A stretch of 64,000 nucleotides of DNA from Eubacterium sp. (GCA_024690665.1 JAILOU010000032.1:1-64000), one strand, 5' to 3'. Positions 1 to 9,618 are shown, numbered from the stretch's first letter. The notes: generated by a model not told the origin, from the sequence alone. Translations and numbers: made by a program.

Positions 1-28
1 AGGACTAGGAATGCTACGCATTCCGTCG

Positions 29-140
29 CAAGCTCCGACTGAGTTAAACGCTCCGCGAGGATGCGCACGGATTCGGACAGGAATTTGTCTGCTGAAGCAG
101 ACCCGAATCCGGCGCGCAAGACTCGCGAGCGAGTCTTGAC
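29..140 (+). repeat. Left copy of a 112-nt inverted repeat (IR-112)
   Basis: This stretch is the exact reverse complement of 37174-37285. It holds two nested or adjacent hairpins: GTCTGC/GCAGAC inside a CCGAATCC/GGATTCGG outer stem, and CAAGACTCG/CGAGTCTTG around a tetraloop (117-138). It lies directly before the ribosome binding site of the protease gene and is partly open in the protease frame, which gives a false 32-residue N-terminal extension. No transposase is nearby. It could be a dispersed extragenic element or a transcript-end structure of an upstream gene outside the window. Confidence 0.9.
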
Positions 141-156
141 AACAGGAGGAAAACGG

Positions 157-2244
157 ATGAGAGGACTATTCGTAGCAGTCTGTTTAGCAGGTGCGGTATC
201 GCTTAACATGGCACCGATAACAGGACTTGCCAAGGCAGAGGAGAAACTGGATGACTTGGAAATCATCCAGCGCGTCCCGGTTGATTCTACGCAAGATGGC
301 GAAAAAATTAACTATCAGTGGGTGGACGAAGATGGCAATGAGTTGCAGCTTGAGTCTGCGCCGGAGAAAGTGACCGCAAATGCAAAACGAAAGACAGCAA
401 GTCTTCCAGGTAGTTACAGTTCTCTTGATAAGGAGTATGTGACAGAAGTAAAAAATCAAGGATATGTCGGTACTTGCTGGGCCTTTTCTTCGATAAAACT
501 GATGGAGAGCAGTGCAATCATAAAGGGTTTAGCGACTGTTGAGAACGTGGATTATGCAGAGTCTCATCTGGCATGGTTTAGTTATAATCACGATACGTTG
601 ACGGGGGATAAGGCAAATTCCGGCAGCTCTTTCAATGCTTTTTCAGTTGGGGGGAGTGTCTTTACGGCAATGTATACTTATGCGAGCTGGATGGGTGCAA
701 CTGACGAAAACTCGGATTCACGTTTGGAATATATTGGGGATGATGTACAGGCAACGACTATGAGTAGCAACTTAGAAGCATATGAACAGGCTGATGCCGG
801 TCATATTACGGACGATGCGGTGCATCTTACGAACGCGTATGATTTTAATACGTCTTATTCTTACTATTCCGATGGAAAATACGTAGACGGTGCTATGGAT
901 ACGATGAAGCAGGCAATCGTGGATTATGGGAGTTTGTCTACGGGAATATATATCGGAGAGGATGCAGTGTTTACAGCTCATTATAATGATGAGAATAATG
1001 CCTATTATCAAAAGACATATTCTAACGATGATGCAGATCACCAGGTTACCATTATCGGCTGGAATGATGACTTTTCGGCAGATAAGTTTAACAGTGCCTG
1101 TCAGCCTGATAAGGATGGAGCCTGGCTTGTGATGAACAGCTGGGGAACTGACTGGGGAGAGAATGGCTGTTTTTGGCTGTCGTACTATGATACATCTATT
1201 GCAGAGATGATGGCGTTTGAGGTAGAAGATGCTACGGAGCACGATGTGAATTTTCAATATGATTCCATAGGGTATGCAGGCGGGATAAATGCGAATGAGG
1301 ATATTACACTTTCAAATGTATTTACGAATGATACGGGAGCGGATGTTACAATCGATACGGCAGGATTGTATACGCTAACAGATGGCCAGGAAGTTACCGT
1401 AAGGCTTTATAAAGATCTTGCAAGTCAAAGCGCTCTGCCGGACAGTGGAACGAAACAGGCAAGTGTGAATAAGACGATTAACTATTCCGGTTATCATACG
1501 GTAGATTTAGGCTCGTCTGTTCTGATAGATGCAGGAGAGACCTTTGCCGTTGTTGTAACATACGAATATAATGGGGCAACGGTATATGTGCCGGTAGAAG
1601 GGGACAGTACTAATGGTTTTACGTTTACAAGTGAGGCAAATCAAAGTTATATCTTAGGGGATAATACGTGGAGCGACCTGTCACAGAGTGGATATCATAA
1701 CGCGCTGATTAAAGCCATTGGTAATAAGCAGGCATGTGCGGTGAGCCTTTCGAAAACAAAATATGCTTATAATGGCAAGGTGAAGACACCGGAGGTAAAG
1801 GTGTATCGCGCTGATGGAAGTAAACTGACAAAGGGAACCGATTATACCGTAACGTATCCGTCCGGGCGAAAGAAGGTCGGAAGTTATACCGTGACGGTAA
1901 AGGGAAAGGGCGATTATGAGTTTACAAGGAAACTGACCTTTCAGATTGTGCCGGCCAAGGCGAAGATAACCTCGCTCAAAGCAGGCAAGAAGAACTTAAC
2001 GGTAACGCTTGCGAAGAAACCGGCGAAGCTTGGCGCGGCAAAGTATCAGGTGCAATACAAAAAGAAAGGCGCATCTAAGTGGAAGAGCGTAAAGATAACG
2101 ACAAAGACAAAAGTCTTAAAGAAATTAAAGGCCGGTAAGAAATATAAGGTCAGAGTCAGGGCTTTTAAAAAGGTTGGTTCAAAGACTTATTACGGTGCGT
2201 GGAGCAAGGTAAAGACAAGTAAGAAGATTAAGAAAAAGGCATAG
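157..2244 (+). CDS. Secreted papain-like (C1) cysteine protease with lectin-like, Ig-like and Fn3-like domains
   Basis: Predicted exported peptidase of 695 residues. The start is set at 157 because AGGAGG sits at 144-149 and the next residues form a signal peptide (MRGLFVAVCLAGAVSLNM); the longer frame from 61 only translates the upstream repeat. The papain fold shows Cys107 (GTCWAFSS), His295 (DHQVTIIGW) and Asn327 (MNSWGTDWGENG). After the protease domain (about 85-350) comes a beta-rich segment like the lectin-like domain found behind such peptidases (about 360-530), then an Ig-like repeat (about 535-600) and a very Lys-rich Fn3-like tail (about 605-695). The same Ig/Fn3 style appears in the amidase at 52024-53283, so both probably act at the cell surface. 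Substrate unknown. No LPXTG motif seen; wall retention through the basic tail is inference. Confidence 0.9.
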   Translation: MRGLFVAVCLAGAVSLNMAPITGLAKAEEKLDDLEIIQRVPVDSTQDGEKINYQWVDEDGNELQLESAPEKVTANAKRKTASLPGSYSSLDKEYVTEVKNQGYVGTCWAFSSIKLMESSAIIKGLATVENVDYAESHLAWFSYNHDTLTGDKANSGSSFNAFSVGGSVFTAMYTYASWMGATDENSDSRLEYIGDDVQATTMSSNLEAYEQADAGHITDDAVHLTNAYDFNTSYSYYSDGKYVDGAMDTMKQAIVDYGSLSTGIYIGEDAVFTAHYNDENNAYYQKTYSNDDADHQVTIIGWNDDFSADKFNSACQPDKDGAWLVMNSWGTDWGENGCFWLSYYDTSIAEMMAFEVEDATEHDVNFQYDSIGYAGGINANEDITLSNVFTNDTGADVTIDTAGLYTLTDGQEVTVRLYKDLASQSALPDSGTKQASVNKTINYSGYHTVDLGSSVLIDAGETFAVVVTYEYNGATVYVPVEGDSTNGFTFTSEANQSYILGDNTWSDLSQSGYHNALIKAIGNKQACAVSLSKTKYAYNGKVKTPEVKVYRADGSKLTKGTDYTVTYPSGRKKVGSYTVTVKGKGDYEFTRKLTFQIVPAKAKITSLKAGKKNLTVTLAKKPAKLGAAKYQVQYKKKGASKWKSVKITTKTKVLKKLKAGKKYKVRVRAFKKVGSKTYYGAWSKVKTSKKIKKKA

Positions 2245-2262
2245 GAAAGGGAGAACGATTTC

Positions 2263-2838
2263 ATGCGACACAGGTCAGAGGAATATGACATTCAGATTAT
2301 AAAAAGTGCGAGAAAAAGTATGTCAATTGAAATCAAACCGGATCTTAGCATAATTGTGCGGACACCGCGCCATATGTCAAAGGCGCGGGCGCTTCGTTTC
2401 GTAGAAGAAAAGCAGGACTGGATTAATCGGCATATAGATACGATCAAAAGAGAGCATGAGAAGATAGAAACGCTTCCGCTGCTCACCGAGCTAGAACATA
2501 AGCAGCTAAAAGATAAAGCACGTGATTACCTGCCGGGCAGAGCCGGGTATTATGCAAAAAAGCTTGGCGTTAGTTACGGGCGCATCACAATACGATGTCA
2601 AAAGACGAGATGGGGAAGCTGTTCGGCGAAGGGCAATTTGAATTTTAATTATCTACTGATGCTGACGCCGCCTGAGGTGATTGATTATGTAGTGGTGCAC
2701 GAGCTGTGTCACCGACTGGAAATGAATCATTCCCGGCGGTTTTGGGAATTGGTGGAAAGCGTGATGGAGGATTATAAAGAACCTAGAGCATATCTAAAAA
2801 AATACGGCGCTGTGCTGATGCACCGCGCCGGTTATTAG
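2263..2838 (+). CDS. YgjP/DUF45-family zinc metallohydrolase
   Basis: 191-residue cytoplasmic protein with the classic YgjP layout: a beta-rich N-terminal half (IEIKPDLSIIVRTPRHMS), the RWGSCS segment and a zinc site HELCH (VVHELCHRLEMNHSRRFW) near residues 146-162. The family fold resembles SprT/M48 metallopeptidases; the physiological substrate is unsettled. It starts 18 nt after the protease stop with a plausible AAAGGGAG site, so it may be co-transcribed with it. Its stop codon overlaps the convergent small gene at 2835-3158 by 4 nt. Confidence 0.88.
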   Translation: MRHRSEEYDIQIIKSARKSMSIEIKPDLSIIVRTPRHMSKARALRFVEEKQDWINRHIDTIKREHEKIETLPLLTELEHKQLKDKARDYLPGRAGYYAKKLGVSYGRITIRCQKTRWGSCSAKGNLNFNYLLMLTPPEVIDYVVVHELCHRLEMNHSRRFWELVESVMEDYKEPRAYLKKYGAVLMHRAGY

Positions 2839-3158
2839 TCTTCCTTATCAGAGTCTGCTTCATTTATGTGTTTCATCAATGCGCTAAAAGCTCCCGTGCC
2901 GGAGAAAAAGCTGCCGCGTGATTCGATGGCATCTGTTACAACGCGCCTTGAATAAAACGCCCCCTGAATTGTTAGGATTCTGGTGGGCTCTACATGGTCG
3001 ATAAAGTTGAGAGGATCCTTCTCAATCTCTAAGACTTTAAAATGAATATTATCTTCGTCGGTTATTTCGCATCCGGGTGTGATGTCAGCTGCGTCGCCAC
3101 GAATTGTGACGGCAGTATTCGAACCAACCGGACGGGTATCTAAAACTTTGTATCTCAT
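2835..3158 (-). CDS. Hypothetical 107-residue protein, possible beta-barrel
   Basis: I do not recognise a family. The N-terminal half (MRYKVLDTRPVGSNTAVTIR, then GDAADITPGCEI) reads like a small beta-barrel of the kind seen in translation-factor domain 2, but that is only an impression. No signal peptide or membrane segment; the C-terminus is acidic (NEADSDKED). It is convergent with the YgjP-like gene (4-nt overlap of stops) and divergent from the polysaccharide operon. Real coding sequence is supported by its length in a gap with no competing gene and by the tight fit against the neighbour. Confidence 0.6.
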   Translation of the reverse strand: MRYKVLDTRPVGSNTAVTIRGDAADITPGCEITDEDNIHFKVLEIEKDPLNFIDHVEPTRILTIQGAFYSRRVVTDAIESRGSFFSGTGAFSALMKHINEADSDKED

Positions 3159-3201
3159 AGATTCAGATTAGCAAAGCGACGAAAAAAATGCAAGAAGATA
3201 A

Positions 3202-3240
3202 GACGGGAATTCGTGCGAAATTCCTGTCTTTTCTTTCTTT
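3202..3240 (+). terminator. Hairpin plus T-rich tail before the polysaccharide operon
   Basis: GACGGGAATT pairs with AATTCCTGTC (one G-T wobble) around a short loop, followed by TTTTCTTTCTTT. On the + strand it would stop read-through from 2263 before the operon promoter at 3238. Confidence 0.5.
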
Positions 3241-3266
3241 ACTATCGTTTATGGGTGTTTTATAAT
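3238..3266 (+). promoter_or_regulatory. Candidate sigma-A promoter of the polysaccharide operon
   Basis: TTTACT, 17-nt spacer, TATAAT (3261-3266), followed about 35 nt later by the first gene of the operon at 3305. Confidence 0.65.
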
Positions 3267-3304
3267 TGAGAAAGAAGTACTAATTGCGAAAAAAGGGAGT
3301 GCGT

Positions 3305-3838
3305 ATGGGAGCATATACAACCGTAGCAAAGAACCATTTTAAACTGAATAAAGCAGCAAAAGGAGCGAATCTTAACGCACATAAGATTCAGTCATTTAGC
3401 GAAGAGATGGACTTTCTATTCGGGGAAGGAGCGAACATTACATTCGGGCGAAATATCGTTTCGGATGGCAGAGGCTCAATCTATGTGGATAAGGGAGCGA
3501 CGCTTGAAATTGGCGACGGCGTATACTTAAATGATGGATTTAAACTGAGCTGTAAGGAGTCTGTGAAGATTGGAGCAGGCTGTCTGTTTGGACCGGATGT
3601 GAAGATTTACGACAACAATCATAAGTTTACGAAAGAAGAAGGCGTCTCCTTTGAACATACGACCCGGCCGATTGAAATCGGAGAAAAATGCTGGATTGCA
3701 TCGAATGTAGTGATACTGGCCGGTACGAAGATTGGCAATCGCTGCTTGATCGGTGCGGGCTGTATTGTGCATGGTGAGATTCCGGAAGGGTCTAAGGTAA
3801 CGCAGCAGGACAATCTGGTCATTGAGGAATTAAAGTGA
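3305..3838 (+). CDS. Left-handed beta-helix (hexapeptide) O-acyltransferase, polysaccharide operon
   Basis: 177 residues. The start is the ATG at 3305, preceded by AAAAGGGAG; an in-frame TTG 21 nt upstream has no better site. Hexapeptide repeats run from about residue 45 to the end (IEIGEKCWIASNVVILAG, TKIGNRCLIGAGCIVHG), with the DNNHKF segment that contributes the catalytic His in the maltose/galactoside acetyltransferase-like (LbH-MAT) group. It probably O-acetylates a sugar of a surface polysaccharide using acetyl-CoA. First gene of the operon; its stop overlaps the GTG start of the next gene (GTGA), implying translational coupling. Confidence 0.85.
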   Translation: MGAYTTVAKNHFKLNKAAKGANLNAHKIQSFSEEMDFLFGEGANITFGRNIVSDGRGSIYVDKGATLEIGDGVYLNDGFKLSCKESVKIGAGCLFGPDVKIYDNNHKFTKEEGVSFEHTTRPIEIGEKCWIASNVVILAGTKIGNRCLIGAGCIVHGEIPEGSKVTQQDNLVIEELK

Positions 3839-5016
3839 GAAAGAAAGTATTGGTCATGATGCCGTCGATGTTTATCGGGGGCGCAGAAAAGAGTCTGCTT
3901 GGACTGTTAGAACAATTTGATAGAGAACGATTTGAAGTCATGCTGTTTTTGTTTCGCCATGAGGGCGAGCTGATGGAATATATTCCAAAGGACGTGCCGG
4001 TACTCGGACAGATATTAGAGTATACGACCTTTGATCGGCCGATTAAGGATCTTTTGAAGTCTTCTATGTTTAAGTACGGCATGGCAAGGCTGAAGTCCAA
4101 AAAGGCGCTCGCAAAGTATTGCAAGGAGACCGGAGAATACGCAGAAGTGTGGAAATCCATGCAGTATACGGCAAAGTATTTAAGCCCGCTTCTGCCACCG
4201 ATTCCGGGGCAGTATGACCTGGCGATATCATTTCTCGGCATTCCATACTACATGGACCGGGTGGATGCGAAGGTTAAGATGGCGTGGATTCACACGGATT
4301 ATCATTCGCTTAAGCCGAATCCGAAGATGGACTTAGAAGCCTATGAGAAGGTGGATTATATCGTAAATGTATCGGAAAAATGCGAAGCGTCATTTTTAGA
4401 GTTTTATCCGCAGCTAAAGGACAAGTCACTGACGATTGAAAATGTCCTTCCAAAGGCGCTGATTGAGATGCAGCAGCAAGAACGCATCGAGCCACTTGCC
4501 GGACAGGTAAAACTCTTATCGATCGGCCGCTACAGCGAGGCGAAAAATTTCGACAACATCCCGGATATACTAAGTCACATTCGAGATCAAGGAATTGATG
4601 CTACCTGGTATATCATCGGCTACGGCGCAGATGAGCAGCTGATTAAGGATAAGATTCAAGAAGCGAAGATGCAAGAGCATGTCATTATGCTTGGGAAAAA
4701 GTCCAATCCGTATCCATACATCAAGGCCTGTGATTTATATGTACAGCCGTCGAGATGGGAAGGCAAGTGCGTCTCTGTTATCGAAGCGCAGCTTCTTCAT
4801 AAACCGGTTGTGATTACGAATTATGAAACGGCGCCAAGCCAGTTGTTGAACGGAGAAGATGGCATTGTGGTACCGATGGACAATGAAGGATGTGCGAAGG
4901 GAATCGCAGATGTACTAAACAATCAAGAGCTGATGGAAGATCTGATTGCGAATACCTATCTGCATGATTATACGAATGCGGTGCAGCTTGAGAAGATTTA
5001 CAAAGTGATGGAGTGA
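3835..5016 (+). CDS. Family 4-type glycosyltransferase
   Basis: 393 residues, GT-B fold retaining glycosyltransferase of the GT1/GT4 superfamily. Seen: N-terminal glycine-rich acceptor-side motif (VLVMMPSMFIGGAEKSLL), C-terminal Rossmann domain beginning KLLSIGRYSEAKNFDNIPDI, and the nucleotide-sugar E-x7-E-like region (PSRWEGKCVSVIEAQLL). It starts with GTG at 3835 inside the stop of the preceding gene. No membrane segments, so it likely acts on a lipid-linked intermediate at the inner face of the membrane. Sugar specificity cannot be read from sequence. Confidence 0.88.
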   Translation: MRKKVLVMMPSMFIGGAEKSLLGLLEQFDRERFEVMLFLFRHEGELMEYIPKDVPVLGQILEYTTFDRPIKDLLKSSMFKYGMARLKSKKALAKYCKETGEYAEVWKSMQYTAKYLSPLLPPIPGQYDLAISFLGIPYYMDRVDAKVKMAWIHTDYHSLKPNPKMDLEAYEKVDYIVNVSEKCEASFLEFYPQLKDKSLTIENVLPKALIEMQQQERIEPLAGQVKLLSIGRYSEAKNFDNIPDILSHIRDQGIDATWYIIGYGADEQLIKDKIQEAKMQEHVIMLGKKSNPYPYIKACDLYVQPSRWEGKCVSVIEAQLLHKPVVITNYETAPSQLLNGEDGIVVPMDNEGCAKGIADVLNNQELMEDLIANTYLHDYTNAVQLEKIYKVME

Positions 5017-5020
5017 GAGT

Positions 5021-5743
5021 ATGATACCGAAGATTGTTCATTATTGCTGGTTTGGCGGGAATGAGATGCCGGAAAAAGTTAAAAAATGTATCGCCACCTG
5101 GCATGAAAAACTGCCGGATTATGAACTTATGGAGTGGAACGAGGAGAATTTTGACGTGCATTCTTCTGACTACGTAAGGGAAGCATATGAGAATAAGAAG
5201 TATGCATTTGTCTCCGATGTGGCAAGAGCGCAGGCGCTTAAAGAATACGGCGGCATCTACTTAGATACCGATGTGGTGGTCTTTCGCAGTTTTGATGAGA
5301 TCTTGGACAATCGATGCGTATTTGGATTTGAATACGGCAACTGGATTGCTACGAGCTTTATGGCCTGTGAGCCGAATCATCCGGCACTTGAAATCTTTGT
5401 ATCCTCCTATGAGGGAGCCCACTTTGTGAACGAAGACGGTTCCTTTAATATGACGACAAATGTGCAGCGTCTGACACAGATCTTAGAAGAGCGTGGATTA
5501 AAAAGAGAGAATGAAAAGCAGGAATTAGAAGATGGAATTGTCATCTATCCAATCGAGTATTTTTCTCCATATGATTATGTGAACTGCATTATGGAACAGA
5601 CGGACAAGTCTATCTGTGCACATCTGTTTTTTGTGACCTGGATGTCGAAAAAAGAACAGAGGAAAAAGGCGCTTAAAGGCATGATTTCAAGAACCTTTGG
5701 AAAAGATACATTGGAGAAGCTCAGAGATAAGAGGGGAAGGTGA
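5021..5743 (+). CDS. GT32-like capsular glycosyltransferase with DXD motif
   Basis: 240 residues. Begins MIPKIVHYCWFGGNEMPEKV, typical of GT32/capsular polysaccharide synthesis proteins, with the catalytic DXD in GGIYLDTDVVV near residues 84-88 and the EWNEENFD segment near residue 38. It starts 5 nt after the upstream glycosyltransferase, in the same operon. Donor and acceptor unknown. Confidence 0.87.
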   Translation: MIPKIVHYCWFGGNEMPEKVKKCIATWHEKLPDYELMEWNEENFDVHSSDYVREAYENKKYAFVSDVARAQALKEYGGIYLDTDVVVFRSFDEILDNRCVFGFEYGNWIATSFMACEPNHPALEIFVSSYEGAHFVNEDGSFNMTTNVQRLTQILEERGLKRENEKQELEDGIVIYPIEYFSPYDYVNCIMEQTDKSICAHLFFVTWMSKKEQRKKALKGMISRTFGKDTLEKLRDKRGR

Positions 5744-5749
5744 GAGCGT

Positions 5750-6868
5750 ATGAAAGTAAAGACCATAACCTGTCACGATGTCTATAACGTGGGAGCATCG
5801 CTACAGGCATATGCGCTGGCTACGTATCTGAAAAAACTTGGCAATGATGTAGAAATCATCAACTATAAACCGGATTATCTAAGCAGACATTATTCCTTGT
5901 TTGGAACGGTCAATGAAGTGTATGACAAACCATTTTTAAAACAGGCCTATCACCTGGCCAAATTGCCGGGGCGCATGAAGGCGCGAAAAACCAGAAGAAA
6001 AGAGCAGTATGATCTGTTTACGCAAAACTACCTTCCGGTGACGAAAGTCAGATACGAATCCAACGAACAGCTTAAGAGCAGTCCGCCGCCGGCAGATGTC
6101 TATCTGGCAGGCAGCGACCAGATCTGGAATCCGGTCTTTCAAAATGGAAAGGATCCGGCTTTTTATCTGAATTTTGCACCGGCCGGCTCTGTGCGAGCTT
6201 CTTATGCAGCAAGCTTCGCAACAGACTCTGTGCCGGAGGAATATAAAGAGCGCATTACGAACTGGCTGCGCGACCTTGATGCAATTGCAGTAAGAGAGGC
6301 ATCCGGGGTGACGCTGGTGGAAAGTCTTGGCGTAGAGGGTGCCATCCAGGTATTAGACCCTGTGTTTTTACTGGATGGAGCAGACTGGAAGGAACTTGAA
6401 CAGCCATTGCAGTGGGATGATAAGTTTATGCTGGTCTATGATTTTGATGGGAATGACGAAGTAAAATCGCATGCACTTCGTCTGGCAAAGCAAAATGACT
6501 GGAAGATCTATAGCATCTTTGCAAATGATTACGCGGACAGGGTGTTTGATCAGGAAGGACCGCAGACATTCTTAAGTCTGGTTGATAAGGCGCAGTATAT
6601 CATATCGAATTCATTTCACGCGACTGCATTTTCTGCAATATTTGAAAAGCAGTTTTGTGTTTATAATCGGAAGGAAAACATCAATACCAGAATGCGAGAT
6701 CTTGTTCAGATGATGGGGATTGGTAATTATTTGATTGATCGGGATACACCGCTTGCACCAATTGATTATGAGAAGGTGCGAGAGAATCTGGGGGCAAGTA
6801 TTAAGCGTTCAAAAGAGTATTTGGACCGCGTGCTTGCCATGCATGAAGAAAAGGAGAACAATGCATGA
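5750..6868 (+). CDS. Polysaccharide pyruvyl transferase family protein
   Basis: 372 residues, CsaB/WcaK-like family, which ketal-links pyruvate from phosphoenolpyruvate to a sugar. Support: N-terminal DVYNVGASLQAYALATYLKK, the AGSDQIWNP motif near residue 124, SYAASF, and the C-terminal ISNSFHATAFSAIF segment. Its final ATGA overlaps the start of the FrhB-like gene. This pair of families side by side is common in exopolysaccharide loci of Clostridia and Bacteroidetes. Confidence 0.85.
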   Translation: MKVKTITCHDVYNVGASLQAYALATYLKKLGNDVEIINYKPDYLSRHYSLFGTVNEVYDKPFLKQAYHLAKLPGRMKARKTRRKEQYDLFTQNYLPVTKVRYESNEQLKSSPPPADVYLAGSDQIWNPVFQNGKDPAFYLNFAPAGSVRASYAASFATDSVPEEYKERITNWLRDLDAIAVREASGVTLVESLGVEGAIQVLDPVFLLDGADWKELEQPLQWDDKFMLVYDFDGNDEVKSHALRLAKQNDWKIYSIFANDYADRVFDQEGPQTFLSLVDKAQYIISNSFHATAFSAIFEKQFCVYNRKENINTRMRDLVQMMGIGNYLIDRDTPLAPIDYEKVRENLGASIKRSKEYLDRVLAMHEEKENNA

Positions 6869-8043
6869 TAGATTGTGTACAGCCTTCGGAGTGTGTGTTG
6901 TGTGCAGGATGTCGCAATGTCTGTCCGACCGGGGCAATTTCATTTGAAAATCAATATCTGGATTATGCTTATCCACTGATAGATTCTGAAAAATGTATTC
7001 AGTGTAATAAATGCGAGATGGTCTGTCCGATTGTGCAAAAAACGAATCTTAAAGAGGGCGATTATCTGCATGGATATGCTGCGAAGGTGGAAGATGACAT
7101 TGTTCGTAAAAACAGCACTTCCGGAGGTGTATTTTACGCAATTGCCATGCACACGATTCAAGAAGGCGGCTATGTGTGCGGCGCCGTGTATGAGGAAGAC
7201 TATCGTGTGGCGCACATCGTGTCGAATCAGAAAGAAGACATCATAAGGATGATGGGCTCTAAGTATGCAGTCAGTGAGATGGGCGATACCTTGCAGAAGG
7301 TAAAGGACTTGTTAAAGCAGCAAAAAAAGGTTTTATTTACCGGATGTCCATGTCAGATTGCTTCTGTATGCACATATCTTGGCGAGAAGCCGGAAGGACT
7401 ATTCCTTCTCGAAATCTTCTGTCACGGGAACTGCAGCGGTGAAATTCTTCAAAGTTATCTAAAGATGCATGAGACAAGACGCGGCTCTAAAATCAAGGAT
7501 CTGGCTTTTCGGGAGAAGTCGACAGGCTGGCATACGAGCAGAGTGCGTATAGAATTTGAGGATGCGACACAGTACAAGGAACTGATTACGATAGATCCTT
7601 ATATGCGGGCATTTTTAAGCGGAACAACCATGAGAGAAAGTTGTTATGACTGCAGGTTTCGAAGTGGAAAGTCCGGGTGCGATCTGATGATTGGAGATTT
7701 CTGGGGCGCAGAGGTAGAAGTAAAAGAGATGGACGACAACAAGGGGCTTTCCGCAGTTGTGGTTGTGACACCACAAGGAGAGAAGGTGCTTGGCAGGCTT
7801 CAGCTTGCGCTTAGGGAGGTAGACGTTGCATCTATCATCAAGTACAATCGCAATGTGGAGAAATCAACGAAGAAAGACGAACGCAGAGAGGCTTTTTATG
7901 ACTATGCAAAATCGCATGGTTATGCGAATGCTTTAGAAGAATTCTTTAAAGAATCTGCAAAAGAACGAATGAGTAGAAAAGGGCGCAATTTCCTGCGCAA
8001 CTGTAAGCGCAAGTTAAAGGGAGAAGAAAAAGCGCTGTATTAG
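6865..8043 (+). CDS. FrhB-like (coenzyme F420 hydrogenase beta-subunit family) Fe-S protein
   Basis: 392 residues. Two N-terminal 4Fe-4S ferredoxin motifs (CVLCAGCRNVCP and CIQCNKCEMVCP, within residues 9-52), then the FrhB N and C domains (STSGGVFYAIA, VLFTGCPCQIA, CHGNCSG, DCRFRSGKSGCDLMIGDFWG). Within polysaccharide loci such proteins are thought to be redox partners or flavoproteins modifying sugars; the exact reaction is not established. It overlaps the pyruvyl transferase gene by 4 nt and ends 21 nt before the flippase. Confidence 0.85.
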   Translation: MIDCVQPSECVLCAGCRNVCPTGAISFENQYLDYAYPLIDSEKCIQCNKCEMVCPIVQKTNLKEGDYLHGYAAKVEDDIVRKNSTSGGVFYAIAMHTIQEGGYVCGAVYEEDYRVAHIVSNQKEDIIRMMGSKYAVSEMGDTLQKVKDLLKQQKKVLFTGCPCQIASVCTYLGEKPEGLFLLEIFCHGNCSGEILQSYLKMHETRRGSKIKDLAFREKSTGWHTSRVRIEFEDATQYKELITIDPYMRAFLSGTTMRESCYDCRFRSGKSGCDLMIGDFWGAEVEVKEMDDNKGLSAVVVVTPQGEKVLGRLQLALREVDVASIIKYNRNVEKSTKKDERREAFYDYAKSHGYANALEEFFKESAKERMSRKGRNFLRNCKRKLKGEEKALY

Positions 8044-8064
8044 TAAGAGATAAGAGGTAACGAA

Positions 8065-9618
8065 GTGGCTGAGGGCAGACTGAATAATTCCATGAAAAAT
8101 TTATTAAGCGGATATGCTTCGAGAGGGTTTTCCATAATCCTCGGACTTGTGGTACGAAGTATCTTTATCCGTACACTTGGAAATGATTACCTGAGTATTA
8201 ATGGGCTGTATTCTAATATTTTGGGTATGCTCTCTCTGGCCGAGATGGGATTCGGCGTTGCAATGGTTTACAGTATGTATAAACCGCTGCAAGAGAACGA
8301 TACTATGAAGCTGGCTTCCCTTACCGACCTGTATAAGCGGGTCTATCGGGTCATTGGATTTGTGGTGCTGGGAATTGGCCTGGCGGTCATTCCGTTTATG
8401 GACTATATCATCAAAGATCCACCGGCAATCAATCATCTTACCGTTTACTACCTGATGTTTTTGCTTGATATCGTATTGTCGTATTGGTTTTTTGCCTATC
8501 GAAGATCGATATTTTCAGCAGACCAAAAAGAATATCTAAATACCAATACAACCAATATCTTTAACTTTATCAAGTCCGGAGCACAGATTGTACTGCTGAT
8601 AGCCTTTCACAACTTTTTTATTTATCTTGCGACGCAGCTTTTGTGCACTGTGCTTGCCAATATCGTGATTGCGCATCGGGCGAACAAGCTATATCCGGCA
8701 TTGTCAATTAAGCATCCAAAGCGGCTGGCTAAAGAAGAACTACGCGTGATTAAAGACAATGTAAAGGCGTTGATGCTTTCGCGTATTTCATTTGTTATTT
8801 TAAATAGTACCGATAATATTATCATATCTGCATTTGTTGGTGTCAGCTGGGTTGGTCTGTTGTCGAACTTTACCATGATTGTGGAAAATGTAGTCAGCGT
8901 AATCAGCCAGTTTACAAGTGCCATTACAGCAAGTCTTGGAAATTATTTTCTGTCGGAAAGCAAGGAAGACGGTTACCGGTTGTTTAAGAGAGTGGAGTTT
9001 ATCGGTATGTGGGCATACGGCATTTGTGCTGTTGCACTATGGACACTGCTGAATCCATTTGTCACGATATGGCTTGGATCGGATTATAATCTTGCGGATA
9101 AGATTATCTTTGCACTGGCACTGAATTTCTTTGTACAGGGATTTATGAGCACATTGTGGACATTTCGTTCTACGCTTGGGCTGTTTAAGCAAGGGTGGTT
9201 TCGGCCACTTGTGGTGGCAGGACTGAATGTGTTTTTCTCGATTTTGCTGGGAATTCACTGGGGAACATTTGGCGTATTAATCGCTACATTCTTCGCAAGA
9301 GCTCTAGTGAATCTGTGGTATGACCCTTGGGTGATTCATAAGCATGGATTTGATAAGAGCGTAAAAGGATACTATCTAAGAAGTCTTCTTAGGGCGCTGG
9401 AACTTGTAAGTATTGGAGTTGTGATGACGCTGATTCGATATGGAATTATGAATCACGGAGTTACGATTCTTAATTTCATCTTGTTATTTGTCATTACCGG
9501 ATGTGTGTGCCTGGCTATGTTCTGGCTGTATACGCATAAGATGGATGAGTATCATTACTTTATGACACTGATTAAGGAGCGAATTCCGGGGCTGGTCAAA
9601 GCCAGATTTAAGAAGTAA
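8065..9618 (+). CDS. Wzx-type polysaccharide flippase (MOP superfamily)
   Basis: 517 residues, GTG start at 8065 after AGAGGTAA. About 12-14 hydrophobic segments spread along the whole length (for example GFSIILGLVVRSIFIRTLGN near the N-terminus and FILLFVITGCVCLAMFWLY near the end) with short loops, as in MATE/MOP lipid-linked oligosaccharide flippases. It would move the finished repeat unit across the membrane. No polymerase or priming transferase is visible in this operon, so those must be elsewhere. Confidence 0.87.
   Translation: MAEGRLNNSMKNLLSGYASRGFSIILGLVVRSIFIRTLGNDYLSINGLYSNILGMLSLAEMGFGVAMVYSMYKPLQENDTMKLASLTDLYKRVYRVIGFVVLGIGLAVIPFMDYIIKDPPAINHLTVYYLMFLLDIVLSYWFFAYRRSIFSADQKEYLNTNTTNIFNFIKSGAQIVLLIAFHNFFIYLATQLLCTVLANIVIAHRANKLYPALSIKHPKRLAKEELRVIKDNVKALMLSRISFVILNSTDNIIISAFVGVSWVGLLSNFTMIVENVVSVISQFTSAITASLGNYFLSESKEDGYRLFKRVEFIGMWAYGICAVALWTLLNPFVTIWLGSDYNLADKIIFALALNFFVQGFMSTLWTFRSTLGLFKQGWFRPLVVAGLNVFFSILLGIHWGTFGVLIATFFARALVNLWYDPWVIHKHGFDKSVKGYYLRSLLRALELVSIGVVMTLIRYGIMNHGVTILNFILLFVITGCVCLAMFWLYTHKMDEYHYFMTLIKERIPGLVKARFKK

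Noticed and set aside
61..156. N-terminal extension of the cysteine protease from the ATG at 61
   Set aside because: It translates the 112-nt repeat; AGGAGG and a signal peptide place the start at 157.
3284..3304. TTG start for the first polysaccharide acyltransferase
   Set aside because: The ATG at 3305 has a proper AAAGGGAG site and gives the normal family N-terminus.
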